The notes beneath the pieces were generated by a model. That model saw only the letters and a program-made list of their open reading frames with translations. It was not told the DNA's origin and did not search any database. Shown here in pieces: positions 1 through 7,797 of a DNA stretch of 26,332 nt. The first letter of the stretch is position 1, and the number at the start of each line of letters is the position of its first letter. The translations under genes were made by a program, and so were the position numbers. Source of the stretch: Lachnospiraceae bacterium UBA935 (GTDB lineage: Bacteria; Bacillota; Clostridia; Lachnospirales; Lachnospiraceae); assembly GCA_002293525.1 (NCBI GenBank), contig DBDJ01000033.1, forward strand, positions 1 to 26,332. Reading direction: 5' to 3'.

Positions 1-11
1 ATAATACTTAA

Positions 12-938
12 TTATCCTTTATTAATATCCATAAGATTACGGGGATGCTTATTGAATAAAATCTCCTTCTGCTTAATATTCGATACGTGTGTATATATTT
101 CAGTCGTGCTGATTGAGGCATGCCCAAGCATTTTCTGAATATATCGTATATCCACATCCTGCTCCAGTAAAAGAGTAGCGAATGAATGGCGGAACATATG
201 CGGTGTTATATGCTGATTTATGCCAGCCAGTCTAGTGTAATTATTTATCATATAGCGAACTGACTGATCTGATAATTTATTCTGAAGACGGTTGACGAAA
301 AAATAACCGCAAGCAGCAATATCTTCTTCAAATGTTTCCTTATACAAAGTTAGCGCAGACAATACATCAGGATTGCCGATCTCTAAGATCCTTTCTTTGG
401 CACCCTTCCCATATATCAATACATTTTTGCTCTGAAAGTTGATATCAGTTGATTTTAATGAACATAATTCAGAGATTCGCATGCCGGTTGCAAATAGCAA
501 TTCGATAACGGCAATATCCCTGATACAGCAACGATGCTGATAATCAGATTGAGCGTTCTCTTTTTGACTGTAAAGAACAGAAATAAATTCCTGAAGAGAA
601 TAGAAAGTGATTATTCTTGGCAACAGTTTGGCTTCACGAAAGCGGGTATCCAATTTATCAAAGGGATTTTCGGTTATTATTTCTTTATATTCCAGATAAT
701 GAAAGAACGCTTTAATGGTTGCTATCTTACGCTTTATGGTTTTGGGCTTGTATGTCTTATGTAAATGAGTTATAAAAGTATCCAGGGTATTTCTAGATAA
801 ACAATCGTTTAAGTTTTGTGAGAAGTCCCTATACTGACTCAAATCAATTTTATAGGCTTTTACTGTTTTGGGATCTAGCCGCTTTCGATATTTACAGTAT
901 TCCATGTATTCGGTAATATATTTGTGTAAGGTATACAT
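12..938 (-). CDS. XerC/XerD-like tyrosine recombinase (integrase)
   Basis: Site-specific DNA recombinase that cuts and rejoins DNA through a covalent phosphotyrosine. The N-terminal part (about residues 5-95) is a SAM-like core-binding domain. The C-terminal catalytic domain shows all expected residues: Arg154 in ATGMRISEL, Lys178 in GKGAKE, His247 and Arg250 in HMFRHSFA, His273 in LGHASIS, and the nucleophile Tyr282 in EIYTHV. At 308 residues it has the length of XerC/XerD rather than of a phage integrase. I chose the ATG at 938 because AAGGAGA lies 10 bases upstream; the GTG at 947 sits almost on that site. It is AT-rich compared with the kinase gene that follows. It may mobilise the neighbouring region, but no attachment site is proven. 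Confidence 0.92.
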   Translation of the reverse strand: MYTLHKYITEYMEYCKYRKRLDPKTVKAYKIDLSQYRDFSQNLNDCLSRNTLDTFITHLHKTYKPKTIKRKIATIKAFFHYLEYKEIITENPFDKLDTRFREAKLLPRIITFYSLQEFISVLYSQKENAQSDYQHRCCIRDIAVIELLFATGMRISELCSLKSTDINFQSKNVLIYGKGAKERILEIGNPDVLSALTLYKETFEEDIAACGYFFVNRLQNKLSDQSVRYMINNYTRLAGINQHITPHMFRHSFATLLLEQDVDIRYIQKMLGHASISTTEIYTHVSNIKQKEILFNKHPRNLMDINKG

Positions 939-1149
939 ATAAGTCACTCTCCTTGTTTTTAACCATTATGAGTATATTTTATTGAAATGTCTATAATATA
1001 TAAATATTAATTGCGAATACTAATATAAATATTATAAATACAGCACAATATTGTGTGAAAATTGGCAGGAAATTGGCACACTATTGCTTTTTTCACGTAA
1101 ATCAGATGCAGTTAAGTCAAATCAAAACGATAGGGAGGAAAAGAATTGA
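939..1149. other. AT-rich integrase upstream region with repeats
   Basis: No gene seen. It contains a 12-bp direct repeat ATATAAATATTA at 998-1009 and 1023-1034 (25 bp apart), a perfect 12-bp palindrome CACAATATTGTG at 1044-1055, and a direct repeat AATTGGCA around 1061-1078. These lie upstream of the minus-strand recombinase. They could be its promoter, operators or arm-type binding sites. Their function is inference. Confidence 0.4.
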
Positions 1150-1305
1150 ATAAACATAATACATTCAAGCTTCGGCAGCAACAATCTTGATTTCGTCGAT
1201 AACATCCTTTTGACCTATCATCAGCTAAAAGGCATTACCATCTATACTTACGACCGGAAACTAATGAATGCGATCAGCCGCAGCGGTTCTGGCAAGCAAC
1301 AATAA
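1150..1305 (+). pseudogene. Remnant of a PIN-domain toxin (VapC-like), C-terminal end
   Basis: An open frame without an ATG runs from just after a stop at 1147 to the TAA at 1303. Its translation contains LDFVDNILLTYHQLKG followed by ITIYTYDRKLMNAI. This resembles the end of PIN-domain ribonucleases, where FVDxLL and a TFDKKL-like strand are conserved and the aspartates bind metal. The N-terminal two thirds, with the first catalytic Asp, are absent, and no antitoxin is visible. The call rests on motif resemblance only and the fragment is surely not functional. Confidence 0.5.
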
Positions 1306-1328
1306 AATTAAATAAGAATTAGGCAGAC

Positions 1329-1358
1329 AGCCGTCGCTTGGATAAGTGGCGGCTTTTT
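1329..1358 (+). terminator. Rho-independent terminator
   Basis: AGCCGTCGCTT (1329-1339) pairs with AAGTGGCGGCT (1344-1354) around a GGAT loop. The stem is 11 bp with two G-U pairs and is followed by five T. It lies just after the PIN remnant and would have ended that gene. Confidence 0.75.
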
Positions 1359-1597
1359 GATGAGTTAACAAAGAAGGAGTGTAATTCCTATTGATAGGAA
1401 AATTTTGAATGTGCGAAGTCATATTTCTCTGGAAGAAAGAAACTTTACTTATAAATTCTACACAGCTATCTGTTATAATTGAATTATTCTTAATCGGCAA
1501 AGAGCTTCTGCTCCTGAATGAACACAAGCCTGATGGAATAAGTACTTCAGAACGACGCTAATGGCCGGCTGTGTCAGAAGTTTATTAATAAGTAATA

Positions 1598-1646
1598 TTT
1601 AAATTGCAGGTTGGCTGGTTTATAATTCTATTAAAGACCGAGGAGG
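1598..1646 (+). promoter_or_regulatory. Possible promoter and strong RBS for the kinase gene
   Basis: A perfect -10 box TATAAT at 1621-1626 stands 17 bp after a weak -35 match TTTAAA (1598-1603). A start site near 1633 would leave a very short leader before AGGAGG at 1641-1646, 7 bases ahead of the ATG at 1654. The -10 and RBS are convincing; the -35 is not. Confidence 0.45.
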
Positions 1647-1653
1647 CAAATGT

Positions 1654-4600
1654 ATGGCAGACGAAAGTAAACTTAGCAAAGAAGGACTCACAGTGTTTGA
1701 TGCAGGAATCACCACTATAGCCGAGAGCGGGCTTACAACGATGTATGAGGCAACCGCTTTCGACGCAGAGCAAAATCCATACCAACAAGCGCAGTCAGCC
1801 CCAGAAACAGTAGAACCGGGTGCGGAACTGCTGGACCTTTACCGGGTGGAGAGCGAGCCGTTTGCGGGCGGCATGGGCAAGGTGTGGCGGGTGCGGCACA
1901 CGGGCTGGCATGTTGACCTCGCCATGAAGCAGCCCCACGCGGAGCTGTTTCAGAGGACGTCTCACAAGCAAAGCTTTACCCGCGAGTGCGAAGCCTGGAT
2001 TAACCTTGGCCTCCATCCCCACACTGTGAGCTGCTATTATGTCCGTGAAATAAACGGTATCCCCTCAATCTTTGCTGAGTGGATGGACGGCGGCAGCCTG
2101 AAACACTGGCTCCAGGACGGCAGGCTGTACGAGGGCGAAGCGTTGAAGCGTGTGCTGGACATCGCCATCCAGTTCGGGCGCGGGCTGCAATACGCCCATT
2201 CCTACGGAATGATTCACCAAGACGTAAAGCCGGACAATGTCATGATGACGCAAATCGGCGAAGCCAAGGTCTCCGATTTTGGCCTTGCCCAGGCCACGTC
2301 CACAGGATCGTACACCCCGGCATACTGCTCCCCGGAACAGGCTAACGGAGCCCCCCTCACCCTCGCCACCGACATCTACAGCTGGGCCGTCTCCGTGCTG
2401 GAAATGTTCCTGGGCGATCGGATGTGGATGCAAGGCAGCATAGTGGGCGAAGAACTTGATTACTATCTGAAAAAAGAAATGTGCGTAACCATGCCCAAGG
2501 CCATGCAAAAGCTCCTGCGCCGCTGCCTGAATCGCGAGGCAACAGCCAGACCCGCGAGTTTTACGGAAATAGATCCGGAGCTGCTGACAATCTATGAAAG
2601 CGTGACAGGAAATCCCTACCCCCGCGAACAACCCAAAGCTGTCACCGATACCGCCGACAGCCTCAACAACCGTGCGTTAAGCTACCTGGACTTGGGCAAG
2701 GCAGAGGAAGCGGAGCAGTGCTGGGTACGCGCCCTGGAAATCAATCCCAAGCATCTGGCTTCCACCTACAACCAGAGCCTGCATTTGTGGAACAAAGGCC
2801 AGCTTAAGGATGGGCAGGCGGTTTCCGCGCTGGACGACAACCCTTCCGACATGGCTGAAATGTACCGTGCCAAGCTATGTAAGGCAAACGGGGACTACGA
2901 ACAGGCACTCATGCACCTGCTGCCGGCCGATGAAAAATACCAGAATCGGGCCGACATCAAAAAGGAAATATGGGACGCAGCTCAGAAGTTCATCGCCGAC
3001 GGGCAGTACGGCGGGTTTGATAAAATAAGCGAAGATAATCTTAAAAAGGCCGGTATAGAATTAATCTGCTTCAACCACGACGCCACGGGCGTGCTGACCT
3101 TGGGTAAGGGGGAGAACGCCTTTCAATACATGAGCCTTAGCACCGGTGAATCCACTGCGCCGTTTGAAGAGTCGGGCACTTTTACCCTCCGCGACGCCAA
3201 CGCCCCGGAGGGTGTGCATAAGGCATATTTCAGCCCGGACGGCTCCAAGGTGGCCATAGGCGCTTACGAACAGGTATGTGTCTGGGATATGCGAAGCGGC
3301 AAAGTAACCAACCGGTACAAGCTGCCCTTTACAGGCCCGGCAGATCCCAAATACCGGTTCCTGCGCTCCATGCTGTTCAGCCCGGACGGCGGCAAGCTGC
3401 TTACGATAACCCAGTCATCGCGGCTGATATCAATTATGGCGGCGAAAACCCAGCACTCCGGCACGGGCGAGGAAGATCTCTCCTGGGGTGGCGACGTGTG
3501 GCTTTACAGCCTAGAGACCGATACAGATATGCAGATCAAGCTCGTAAAGCATGTTCTGGCCGCACATTTTATCTCGGATACGGAGCTGCTGACGGCGGAC
3601 GACGATGACCCGTCGAAGATAGCGTTCAGGCGCTGGGATCTGGTCTCGGGCAAGAACACCGGTACCGTGTGTGCCGAAAAGGACCGGGCCAGTAAGGTTA
3701 ACGCCTATTGTTTCAATAAGGACGCCTCGTTGTTCTATGTGAACTTTGTGCCACAGAATATGCAATATTCAGGGAATGAGATAACAGCTCTTGATGTAAA
3801 AACCGGCCATGTGACAGGGAAGACACCCTGTCAGACTAGCTTCGCTATGAAGGTTGACGACCCGCACAATATTATGATGCTCCTAATAGCGGGCAAAGTG
3901 GACGAAGCAGCAAAGTATCTTTCGGTGCAGGAAGACTCAAACAGCCTGATGGATTTTGCCCGCGCAGACAGAATCAAAGTTACGCAGGGCTATTCTGACG
4001 GAATCATCAGCGCAAGTGACGACGGCGTAATGCTGGGCTGCGTCTTTTCCGCCGTCTTACAGCCGTCGCAGGCCTACCTGTGGAACACCCGCACAGGGGT
4101 TTGCATCAAGACCTTTAACCGGCACGCGGTGTCTTCCGTGCGCTTTACCCCTGACGGCAACAGGATGATGATAAACGGCTGGCACGCCAAGCCGATGCTG
4201 TGTACCGTGCAGAAAGAATTACACTGCGAGTGGATGCTAAACAGGATTACGGCTACCGGAAGCGTCAACGAGTACAAGGCGGAATTTGACATCCTGCACC
4301 GCACGGTAGAAGAGCATGTGACGGCGGGACGCATAGACCGCGCTCTGCAGGTGCTGCCCCGGATGAAGGGTGTTCCCCTGTTCGGGGATTCCGCGGAGGT
4401 TACGGATGCCAAAAAGAGCGTGGCCCGCTACTGCAAAAGAAGCCAGCTGCGGATAGGCGAGAGCCAGACATACCCGGTAAGCTATAACAATGCCAGTTTT
4501 ACTGCGGATAACAAGCATGTCCTGTGTATACAGTCAGGCGCGGCAAGGCTCTGGGATATAAAACAGAGGCGTTTTAGCCATACCTTGGGAGTGGAGTGTA

Positions 4601-5667
4601 AACAGGATTGGCTCAGCGTATGCGCAAGCCCAAACGGTATCGTCGCAACGGTGTCCGAAAACATGCTGGCTCTGTGGGACGGCGAAAAACTCCTGCGCAG
4701 CCTTGATTTTGAACAGAATTTGTATAAGTGTTTAAACTTATGCTTTTCCCCCGACGGCTCTCTTTTGGCTTTAAACTGTCTGCACTTTGTATATCTCTAC
4801 GAAACCAAGACCCTTACGCTTGTAAAGCTGCTAAAGCGCCGCCCCAGTAAGTTAAACGCAGACGAAAATACCACCAGGAATGTCGGGCCGGTATTTTCCC
4901 CGGACGGCATGTATCTGGCCCTCGCGGGTGACACGACCTTCTATCCGGAGTACACGTCGCTGATGATCTGGAACGTGTCCGATGGAAGCGAGGCCGCAGT
5001 GATACGCAAGAGTATAAATGAAATGTTTTTCGCACCGGACAGCAGAGCTCTGTATTATTTTTCTGAAAAAGAACTGCACAGCTTCAGCCCGGAAACAGAC
5101 GTGGATGAAAAAATAGCAGAGTTTGAGGGGACACCACAGAAAGCAATCCTCATGCCGGATGGCGTCAGATGCATTATTTGCCAGATGATGGTTCAAAAAG
5201 GGATTAAATATGATACAGCCCTGTTAGACCTTCATACCGGCGAACGCGTCAGAACGCTGTTTTCCGGTGGAGTGACGGAGTTCATCTTAAGCGCCGACGG
5301 TTTTCAGCTGGTCTGCGTCCACAGTGGCACCGTGACCGTGCACGAGCTGGACTGCGAGCTTTCCTTCCCTGGCTGGCAGAACTGGGACGACGGTGCCTTG
5401 CCATATGTGGAGCTCTCCCTTGCCCGGCATCCCGACTACCAGGAGGAGGATTTTGACAATCTGATAACGGAGCTGCAAAACCGCGGGTACGGCTGGCTGC
5501 ATCCGCAGGGGGTACTGGCCAAGCTTACGGAAATAGCAGGCAGGCCACTGAACATAAAGCTCTCCGAACAGCAGTTGACCGAAACAGTGGCGGAGCAACC
5601 GGAGAATGAACTGCTGGGGGTGGGGAAAACCAGACTTTGGAGCATGTTACAAAGGAGCAAAAAATAA
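1654..5667 (+). CDS. Hanks-type Ser/Thr protein kinase with TPR and WD40-like propellers
   Basis: A 1337-residue cytoplasmic protein with no signal peptide or membrane segment. Residues 62-310 form a complete kinase domain: glycine-rich AGGMGKV at 71-77, the ATP lysine in AMKQP (Lys92), the catalytic loop HQDVKPDN (Asp190, Asn195), DFG at 208-210 and SPEQ at 226-229. TPR-like helices follow at about 335-435. The rest holds about ten WD40/YVTN-like repeats marked by FSPDG or FTPDG strands and LWD/VWD/IWN ends, interrupted by helical inserts near 745-765 and 875-935, which suggests two propellers. The first 60 residues are rich in Thr and Ser (for example ITTIAESGLTTMYE) and may be phosphorylated. 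It lies upstream of, and in the same direction as, the peptide-maturation operon and could phosphorylate or scaffold its parts. That role is inference; the kinase call is secure. Confidence 0.9.
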   Translation: MADESKLSKEGLTVFDAGITTIAESGLTTMYEATAFDAEQNPYQQAQSAPETVEPGAELLDLYRVESEPFAGGMGKVWRVRHTGWHVDLAMKQPHAELFQRTSHKQSFTRECEAWINLGLHPHTVSCYYVREINGIPSIFAEWMDGGSLKHWLQDGRLYEGEALKRVLDIAIQFGRGLQYAHSYGMIHQDVKPDNVMMTQIGEAKVSDFGLAQATSTGSYTPAYCSPEQANGAPLTLATDIYSWAVSVLEMFLGDRMWMQGSIVGEELDYYLKKEMCVTMPKAMQKLLRRCLNREATARPASFTEIDPELLTIYESVTGNPYPREQPKAVTDTADSLNNRALSYLDLGKAEEAEQCWVRALEINPKHLASTYNQSLHLWNKGQLKDGQAVSALDDNPSDMAEMYRAKLCKANGDYEQALMHLLPADEKYQNRADIKKEIWDAAQKFIADGQYGGFDKISEDNLKKAGIELICFNHDATGVLTLGKGENAFQYMSLSTGESTAPFEESGTFTLRDANAPEGVHKAYFSPDGSKVAIGAYEQVCVWDMRSGKVTNRYKLPFTGPADPKYRFLRSMLFSPDGGKLLTITQSSRLISIMAAKTQHSGTGEEDLSWGGDVWLYSLETDTDMQIKLVKHVLAAHFISDTELLTADDDDPSKIAFRRWDLVSGKNTGTVCAEKDRASKVNAYCFNKDASLFYVNFVPQNMQYSGNEITALDVKTGHVTGKTPCQTSFAMKVDDPHNIMMLLIAGKVDEAAKYLSVQEDSNSLMDFARADRIKVTQGYSDGIISASDDGVMLGCVFSAVLQPSQAYLWNTRTGVCIKTFNRHAVSSVRFTPDGNRMMINGWHAKPMLCTVQKELHCEWMLNRITATGSVNEYKAEFDILHRTVEEHVTAGRIDRALQVLPRMKGVPLFGDSAEVTDAKKSVARYCKRSQLRIGESQTYPVSYNNASFTADNKHVLCIQSGAARLWDIKQRRFSHTLGVECKQDWLSVCASPNGIVATVSENMLALWDGEKLLRSLDFEQNLYKCLNLCFSPDGSLLALNCLHFVYLYETKTLTLVKLLKRRPSKLNADENTTRNVGPVFSPDGMYLALAGDTTFYPEYTSLMIWNVSDGSEAAVIRKSINEMFFAPDSRALYYFSEKELHSFSPETDVDEKIAEFEGTPQKAILMPDGVRCIICQMMVQKGIKYDTALLDLHTGERVRTLFSGGVTEFILSADGFQLVCVHSGTVTVHELDCELSFPGWQNWDDGALPYVELSLARHPDYQEEDFDNLITELQNRGYGWLHPQGVLAKLTEIAGRPLNIKLSEQQLTETVAEQPENELLGVGKTRLWSMLQRSKK

Positions 5668-5707
5668 CCGATAAACTGAATTATTATTATGCAGCTTGCA
5701 TACAAAT

Positions 5708-5735
5708 TTGACTCATTTTCATGATATTATTAAAT
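5708..5735 (+). promoter_or_regulatory. Possible promoter of the peptide-maturation operon
   Basis: TTGACT (5708-5713) stands 16 bp before TTAAAT (5730-5735), with a TATTAT inside the spacer. It is the only reasonable -35 match in the gap between the kinase gene and the operon. The -10 is weak, so this is tentative. Confidence 0.3.
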
Positions 5736-5763
5736 ACTACCTTTTCAAGGTTTTGATTTTGAA

Positions 5764-5926
5764 GTTACTGTTCACTGGTAGTATTCCGCGAGGTGTTTTG
5801 CGATGTTTTTTCGCAAAATCCCGAGTTGTGCAAGCGCCAAATCGCACGTTATTTGCGATTTGTGTGCATAAATGTTACCGTGGGGTGCCATTTGAGAACA
5901 ATTTCGGCCAGGGTCTGAACAGTAAC
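5764..5926. repeat. 163-bp element bounded by a perfect 10-bp inverted repeat
   Basis: GTTACTGTTC at 5764-5773 is the exact reverse complement of GAACAGTAAC at 5917-5926. Inside are two further hairpins: TTTTGCGA/TCGCAAAA (5796-5803 with 5811-5818) and AAATCGCA/TGCGATTT (5839-5846 with 5854-5861). Their stems share a TTTGCGAT-like core. The right side (about 5880-5915) resembles terminal sequence of IS21-type elements as I remember it. This may be an insertion remnant or miniature element, or a folded mRNA leader of the operon. No open frame inside is convincing. Confidence 0.5.
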
Positions 5927-6025
5927 ATTTTGAATAATACGTAAGCCGAATAAAGGTTGGGTCTATTGACTAGCGAAATGAACCATGTTAAATTTATTAA
6001 GAAATCTAAGGAAGTGGGAAAAGAA

Positions 6026-6403
6026 ATGAAATTTCATTCCAAACCGGACATTGATAAAAGCCGCCCATCTGAAGTGTTCGCGCCGGATGCTCCGGTGCTG
6101 CGTGACGGGCTGCTGATTCGACCGACAATATCTTTTCGTAGTCCCAGCATCCCCTATTTCTCCGGTGCTCATGTCATGCATGAAGAAACTCACGTGATAA
6201 CAGTCAATGAAATCGGCAGGGAGCTTCTGGACATGGCAGATGGAACCAATACATTAAACGATATGGTGGAACTGCTTGGACTGGAAAAGAATGCATCTGA
6301 GGTTGGACTGTTTTTTGTAGCCTTGGGAGAAGCCGGGTATTTGAAAAACCGTATTGAGATAACCCTTTATGAAAATAAAAGATATGTGGAGGAATGCCTG
6401 TGA
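6026..6403 (+). CDS. PqqD-like RiPP recognition element (RRE) protein
   Basis: A protein of about 125 residues whose C-terminal 65 residues resemble PqqD: VNEIGRELLDMADG followed by helices with a hydrophobic pattern ending in LGEAGYL. PqqD-type domains are winged helices that grip the leader of a peptide substrate and present it to a radical SAM partner. The N-terminal half (APDAPVLRDGLLIRP) is a short extension. Start sites are ambiguous: ATG 6026 has GGGA 6 bases upstream and gives a family-like length, while ATG 5978 and TTG 5957 have poor ribosome sites. The stop codon overlaps the GTG start of the next gene, so the two are translationally coupled. This pairing supports leader binding, with the Cys-rich protein two genes on as substrate. 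Confidence 0.72.
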   Translation: MKFHSKPDIDKSRPSEVFAPDAPVLRDGLLIRPTISFRSPSIPYFSGAHVMHEETHVITVNEIGRELLDMADGTNTLNDMVELLGLEKNASEVGLFFVALGEAGYLKNRIEITLYENKRYVEECL

Positions 6404-7728
6404 AGCCAGAAATATTTTTACTCCCCTATGCCGATGATTATATACTGTATGCGCCATTAAAAAAATTTCTGGCGGTGGTCAACAGCGATGCCAGGGATGC
6501 CGTTATTAAACGGCTGGAGGAGCTGCCGCTGTGTGAAGCGGAAGAGACCGCGCTGACGGCCCTGGATAAACACGGCGTATTCAGCGAAGACTTTCAATAT
6601 CCCAAGGTAGATGAAGAGTTCGCACCGACACGTGTGACCTTGTTCCCGACCGACCGCTGCAATCTCCGCTGCCGGTATTGTTATGCCTCGGCAGAAGACG
6701 GGGGCCATAAGCTTTCCATGTCCGCTGCCCGTGCCGCGATTGACCTGGTCGCCCGCAACAGTAAACGCAAACACTTTGAACAGTTTGCGGTAGGATTTCA
6801 TGGCAACGGGGAGCCGTTTGCGGCATTTGACGTCGTCCAGGAATGCTGTGAGTATGTGAGCGAAGCGGCAGAGCGCGAGGGTTTAAAATATAGAATCAGT
6901 ACAGCGACCAACGGCGTCCTGTCCGAAGAACGCTTGGATTATTTGGTGGCATGGATTTCCGATGTCAATGTTTCATCGGATATTTTGCCCGACGTACAGA
7001 ACAGTCAGCGCCCTCTGGCCAATGGTCAGGGATCTTTTGAATATGTTGACCATACACTGAAGAGGCTTGACAAGGCAGGGATCCAGTATGGAATCCGGGC
7101 TACCGTCACCAGCGAAAGCGTGGGAAGGCTGCGGGAAATGGCGGCCTTCGTCAAACAACACTATCCCCGCTGCAATCTGCTGCATTTTGAGCCCGTCTTT
7201 GAGGTGGGCCGGGCCTTGGCGAATCACTTCATGACCCCTGAGCCGCAGGTCTTTGTCAAGGAGTACATAAAGGCCCAGGAAGAGCTGAGCGGAACCGGGA
7301 TCCGCCTTGTTTATTCAGGAGAAAGAGCTAACACCTACTGCCAGTGCTTTTGCGGCGTCTGCAGTAACGGGTTTACCTTGACGGCGGAAGGTAACGTAAC
7401 TTCTTGTTATGAGATCTGTACCTACCAGGATGCCAGGGCCGGCCGGTATATTTACGGAAGATATAACGAAGAGACCGGGCAGTTTGAGTTTGATAAAGAG
7501 GTCATTAGCAAACTGCTGCAATTGCAGGTCAAGAATATCCCCTTTTGCCGGGACTGTTTCTGTAAATGGCATTGCGGAGGGGACTGCGCCGCCAAGTTAT
7601 TGGGCGACAAGCCGCTGTCGGCACATGCCGGAAGCGAACGCTGCGTCATTACCAGAGCTTTGATATACCGTCAGCTGTTACAGAAAATAGGCGTTGACGT
7701 AACGAATAAAGAACCGGTCATTATCTGA
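6400..7728 (+). CDS. Radical SAM/SPASM peptide-modifying enzyme
   Basis: A 442-residue enzyme. About 70 N-terminal residues (FLLPYADDYILYAPL) look like the degenerate PqqD-like start common in peptide maturases. The radical SAM motif CNLRCRYC (CX3CX2C, Cys87/91/94) binds the SAM-cleaving 4Fe-4S cluster. The C-terminal SPASM region is rich in Cys (YCQCFCGVC, TSCYEIC, FCRDCFCKWHCGGDC, ERC) and would bind one or two auxiliary clusters. Known SPASM enzymes of this kind make thioether or carbon crosslinks in ribosomal peptides; the chemistry here is unknown. I chose GTG 6400 because GGAGG at 6388-6392 is 7 bases away, while the ATG at 6394 is only 1 base away. The final codons lie in a 16-bp tandem duplication that supplies the stop. 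The likely substrate is the next gene. Confidence 0.9.
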   Translation: MKPEIFLLPYADDYILYAPLKKFLAVVNSDARDAVIKRLEELPLCEAEETALTALDKHGVFSEDFQYPKVDEEFAPTRVTLFPTDRCNLRCRYCYASAEDGGHKLSMSAARAAIDLVARNSKRKHFEQFAVGFHGNGEPFAAFDVVQECCEYVSEAAEREGLKYRISTATNGVLSEERLDYLVAWISDVNVSSDILPDVQNSQRPLANGQGSFEYVDHTLKRLDKAGIQYGIRATVTSESVGRLREMAAFVKQHYPRCNLLHFEPVFEVGRALANHFMTPEPQVFVKEYIKAQEELSGTGIRLVYSGERANTYCQCFCGVCSNGFTLTAEGNVTSCYEICTYQDARAGRYIYGRYNEETGQFEFDKEVISKLLQLQVKNIPFCRDCFCKWHCGGDCAAKLLGDKPLSAHAGSERCVITRALIYRQLLQKIGVDVTNKEPVII

Positions 7729-7742
7729 ACCGGTCATTATCT
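7711..7742 (+). repeat. Perfect 16-bp tandem duplication at the radical SAM gene's stop
   Basis: GAACCGGTCATTATCT occurs twice head to tail (7711-7726 and 7727-7742). The TGA stop at 7726-7728 straddles the junction, so the duplication itself creates the stop. With a single copy the frame would run on and end inside the precursor's start region at about 7802. Confidence 0.9.
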
Positions 7743-7770
7743 ATGGAAACGCTAATCAGCGCGTTCCTAG
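7741..7770 (+). promoter_or_regulatory. Hairpin between the maturase and precursor genes
   Basis: An imperfect stem is formed by CTA, GGAA and CGC (7741-7752) with GCG, TTCC and TAG (7759-7770) around a TAATCA loop. There is no T-tract, so it is not an obvious terminator. It may be a processing or stability element that raises precursor mRNA over enzyme mRNA. The function is inference. Confidence 0.4.
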
Positions 7771-7797
7771 ATGTATAACAACAGGGAGGTTGATAGT

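Noticed and set aside
1329..1358. Integron attC site near an integrase
   Set aside because: The stem is a plain hairpin followed by T residues and lacks attC core sites. The recombinase is XerC-like without the integron-specific insert.
1654..2600. Class III/IV lanthipeptide synthetase
   Set aside because: Only the kinase domain is shared. Lyase and LanC-like cyclase domains are absent and TPR/WD40 repeats follow instead.
2065..2631. 188-residue minus-strand frame inside the kinase gene
   Set aside because: It lies opposite the conserved kinase motifs, has no ribosome site and shows the skewed composition of a shadow frame in GC-rich coding DNA.
5696..5944. 82-residue plus-strand frame between the kinase gene and the operon
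   Set aside because: It reads through the inverted-repeat element, has no ribosome site and resembles no protein.
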